Shown piece after piece: positions 5,558-7,200 of a stretch of 7,200 bases of DNA. Source of the DNA: Candidatus Mediterraneibacter gallistercoris (lineage in GTDB: Bacteria; Bacillota_A; Clostridia; Lachnospirales; Lachnospiraceae); assembly GCA_019119745.1 (NCBI GenBank), contig DWWI01000070.1, positions 1 through 7,200 on the forward strand, written 5' to 3'. Both the position numbers and the translations under genes were made by a program. How positions within the stretch are numbered: the stretch's first letter is position 1; every line of letters starts with the position of its first letter. The notes under the pieces are model-generated. The model searched no databases, was not told the DNA's origin, and saw only the letters and a program-made list of their open reading frames with translations.

Positions 5558-6490
5558 TTATTTTTGCTTTTTAGCGATGTTTTCCTGCACTCTCTTATAG
5601 AGTTCCGCAGCCGCATTATATCCCATCTGTTTCTGTCTGTGATTGACAGCCGCAGACTCGACAATAATTGCAAGATTTCTGCCGGGACGGATCGGTATAC
5701 GATGACACACCACTTTGTTCCCAAGAAATTCCGTGTATTCTTCTTCCAGTCCGAGGCGGTCGTACTCTTTATCTCTGCTCCAGTCCTCAAGAGTAATTAC
5801 AAGATCAATATTCTGGGTCTCTCTTACGCTCTGGACACCGAACATAGATCTTACATCCACAATACCGATACCTCTCAGCTCGATGAAATGCTTTGTGATA
5901 TCCGGAGCAGTTCCGACCAGAGTCTCATCGCTCACTTTTCGTATCTCAACTACATCGTCCGTTACAAGACGATGTCCTCTTTTGATCAGTTCCAGCGCAG
6001 CCTCGCTTTTTCCTATTCCACTCTCACCCATGATCAGTACGCCTACGCCATACACATCGACAAGCACTCCGTGAATGGAAATACAAGGAGCCAGCCGCAC
6101 GTTCATCCATCTTATGATCTCCGCCATAAAGTCGGATGTCTGTTTCACGGTATTGAAGATCGGGACGCCATACTTAACAGCTGTCTTAAGGAAACTTTCC
6201 CCAGGCACAATATCCCGGCAGAACACGATGCAGGGAATCGGATGCTGCAGCAGCTTTTCATATGTTTCCTGGCGCTGTTCTTCACTCAGAGTCTGAACAT
6301 ATCTGTCCTCCACATTTCCAATGATCTGTACTCTGTTTGAATCAAACCGGTCATAAAAGCCTGCAAGCTGCAGTGCCGGACGATTGACATCCGGTACGTT
6401 AACCTCCTTCTCAACCATATCAACTTCGGGTGTGAGATTTTTCAGATTCATTTTTTCTACGATCTCACTCAGTCTAATCCCTTGTCCCAT
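5558..6490 (-). CDS. hprK: HPr kinase/phosphorylase
   Basis: The 310-residue protein is HprK/P, the hexameric enzyme that phosphorylates HPr (and Crh where present) on Ser46 and reverses this by phosphorolysis. It thereby sets CcpA-dependent carbon catabolite repression and sugar uptake. Residues 1 to about 125 are the N-terminal HprK domain. The catalytic domain carries His140 in SIHGVLVDVYG, the Walker A loop GESGIGKS (155-162), Asp178-Asp179 in LVTDDVVEI, the family signature IELRGIGIVDVRSMFG (about 204-219) and PIRPGRN near 266-272. ATG at 6490 is preferred because GAGGAG (6503-6498) lies 7 bases upstream; an in-frame GTG at 6505 would add five residues and would swallow that site. This numbering appears to agree with well-studied Firmicute HprK, where the conserved His and Asp are near 140 and 178. 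It lies 41 bases after uvrC and 26 before glcK on the same strand. Confidence 0.97.
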   Translation of the reverse strand: MGQGIRLSEIVEKMNLKNLTPEVDMVEKEVNVPDVNRPALQLAGFYDRFDSNRVQIIGNVEDRYVQTLSEEQRQETYEKLLQHPIPCIVFCRDIVPGESFLKTAVKYGVPIFNTVKQTSDFMAEIIRWMNVRLAPCISIHGVLVDVYGVGVLIMGESGIGKSEAALELIKRGHRLVTDDVVEIRKVSDETLVGTAPDITKHFIELRGIGIVDVRSMFGVQSVRETQNIDLVITLEDWSRDKEYDRLGLEEEYTEFLGNKVVCHRIPIRPGRNLAIIVESAAVNHRQKQMGYNAAAELYKRVQENIAKKQK

Positions 6491-6513
6491 AGATTCTCTC
6501 CTCACTTTCTCCT
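6491..6513 (-). promoter_or_regulatory. Tandem Shine-Dalgarno sequences at the hprK start
   Basis: On the minus strand, AGGAG at 6513-6509 sits 3 bases before an in-frame GTG (6505-6503), and GAGGAG at 6503-6498 sits 7 bases before the ATG at 6490. The second has normal spacing, and the ATG gives the usual HprK N-terminus, so it decides the start. The first is too close to the GTG to be efficient. Confidence 0.6.
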
Positions 6514-6522
6514 GTTCTTTTT

Positions 6523-6551
6523 ATCATAACACTAATGAAAGAACTTGTATA
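6523..6551 (-). promoter_or_regulatory. Possible internal promoter for hprK-glcK
   Basis: On the minus strand, TGTTATGAT (6531-6523) is an extended -10 with 5 of 6 consensus bases in the hexamer. TATACA (6551-6546), 17 bases upstream, matches 4 of 6 bases of a -35; the same hexamer occurs at the hpf promoter. The -35 lies in the last codons of uvrC and the -10 immediately after its TAG stop. If active, it would let hprK and glcK be expressed apart from uvrC. This is pattern evidence only. Confidence 0.3.
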
Positions 6552-7200
6552 CAGATTCCGCCGCTTTTTCATTCATAGACGGTATTTTTGCCAGTTCTTC
6601 CACAGAAGCTTTCTTTATCTCATCAAGGCTGAGGTATTCCCTCATCAATGCTTTTCTGCGCGCCGGGCCGATTCCCTCGATATCATCAAGTATAGAATGC
6701 ACTTGCCCTTTGCTCCTCAACTGCCTGTGATACTCAATAGCAAACCTGTGCGCCTCGTCCTGGATCCTGGTGATCAGCCGGAACGCTTCCGATGATCTAT
6801 TGATTGGAATTTCTTCATTTTGATAGTATAATCCTCTTGTGCGGTGGTGATCATCCTTAACCATGCCGCATACCGGAATGTCAAGATGCAGTTCGTCAAG
6901 CACCTGGAGCGCCACGTTAACCTGCCCCTTGCCTCCATCCATCATGATCAAATCCGGAAATGCGGTAAACTTCCCGAGTTCTGCATTTTCCTGTCGTTCC
7001 CGCAGTCCGTGGGTAAAACGCCGTGTTAATACTTCTCTCATACTGCCGTAATCATCTGCACCCTTGATCCCTTTGATCCTGAATTTGCGATAATCATTTC
7101 TCTTTGGGCGGCCTCTCTCATAGACGACCATGGAGCCGACAGACTCAAATCCGTTCGTATTTGAGATATCGTAGGCTTCCATCCGGACGATTCCGTCCAG
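6532..7200 (-). CDS. uvrC: UvrABC excinuclease subunit C, C-terminal part (5' end beyond window)
   Basis: The 222 visible residues are the C-terminal part of UvrC, normally about 600 residues. UvrC makes the dual incisions flanking a DNA lesion in nucleotide excision repair. The frame is open to the right edge, reading [14 protein letters not shown] at its start, so the internal Met at 7182 is not the true start. The RNase H-like endonuclease domain is present, with Asp11 in [27 protein letters not shown], Asp88 in [16 protein letters not shown] (116-123) and [12 protein letters not shown] (148-159); these contain the carboxylate and His residues of the 5' incision site. A C-terminal helix-hairpin-helix region (about 167-222) has [17 protein letters not shown] and [19 protein letters not shown]. 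The N-terminal GIY-YIG domain and the UvrB-binding UVR motif must lie outside the window. It heads the visible uvrC-hprK-glcK run, 41 bases before hprK. Confidence 0.97.
   Translation of the reverse strand: MDGIVRMEAYDISNTNGFESVGSMVVYERGRPKRNDYRKFRIKGIKGADDYGSMREVLTRRFTHGLRERQENAELGKFTAFPDLIMMDGGKGQVNVALQVLDELHLDIPVCGMVKDDHHRTRGLYYQNEEIPINRSSEAFRLITRIQDEAHRFAIEYHRQLRSKGQVHSILDDIEGIGPARRKALMREYLSLDEIKKASVEELAKIPSMNEKAAESVYKFFH

Noticed and set aside
5564..6340. Open frame of 258 codons on the plus strand opposite hprK
   Set aside because: It lies fully antisense to a clearly conserved gene, begins with TTG without a ribosome binding site, and its translation has no recognisable motif. It is a by-product of hprK codon use.

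Overview
This window looks like ordinary core chromosome of a low-to-medium GC Firmicute, most likely a member of the Clostridia and plausibly of the Lachnospiraceae. That placement is inferred from the strong AGGAGG-type ribosome binding sites, a long-form hibernation factor, a class A penicillin-binding protein with a Gly/Asn/Thr tail, and a uvrC-hprK-ROK glucokinase cluster. No mobile element, CRISPR array, rRNA or tRNA gene was seen, and no stretch above 300 bases lacks a gene.

Layout. Bases 1-322 (+) hold the 3' end of an unrecognised gene. A promoter inside and just after it leads into hpf (411-968, +). A long hairpin (986-1048) separates hpf from the convergent yigZ/yvyE-family gene (1047-1700, -). 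A roughly 150-base AT-rich divergent region carries a well-formed promoter for a large class A penicillin-binding protein (1850-4513, +), whose last 100 codons are a Gly-rich tandem repeat. A second hairpin (4512-4570) lies between this gene and the convergent minus-strand cluster. Read in transcription order, that cluster is uvrC (3' part, entering from the right edge), hprK (6490-5558) and glcK (5531-4593).

How the genes fit together. HPF parks ribosomes as 100S dimers in slow growth. The penicillin-binding protein builds cell wall. HprK phosphorylates and dephosphorylates HPr at Ser46 to set carbon catabolite control, and the neighbouring ROK kinase makes glucose 6-phosphate, the entry to the glycolysis that HprK senses. 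UvrC is the incision nuclease of nucleotide excision repair and appears to share a transcript with hprK and glcK.

I found no convincing undescribed system. The points most worth a second look are the repeat tail of the penicillin-binding protein, a perfect palindrome in the spacer of its promoter, a possible internal promoter upstream of hprK, and the two hairpins shared by convergent genes.
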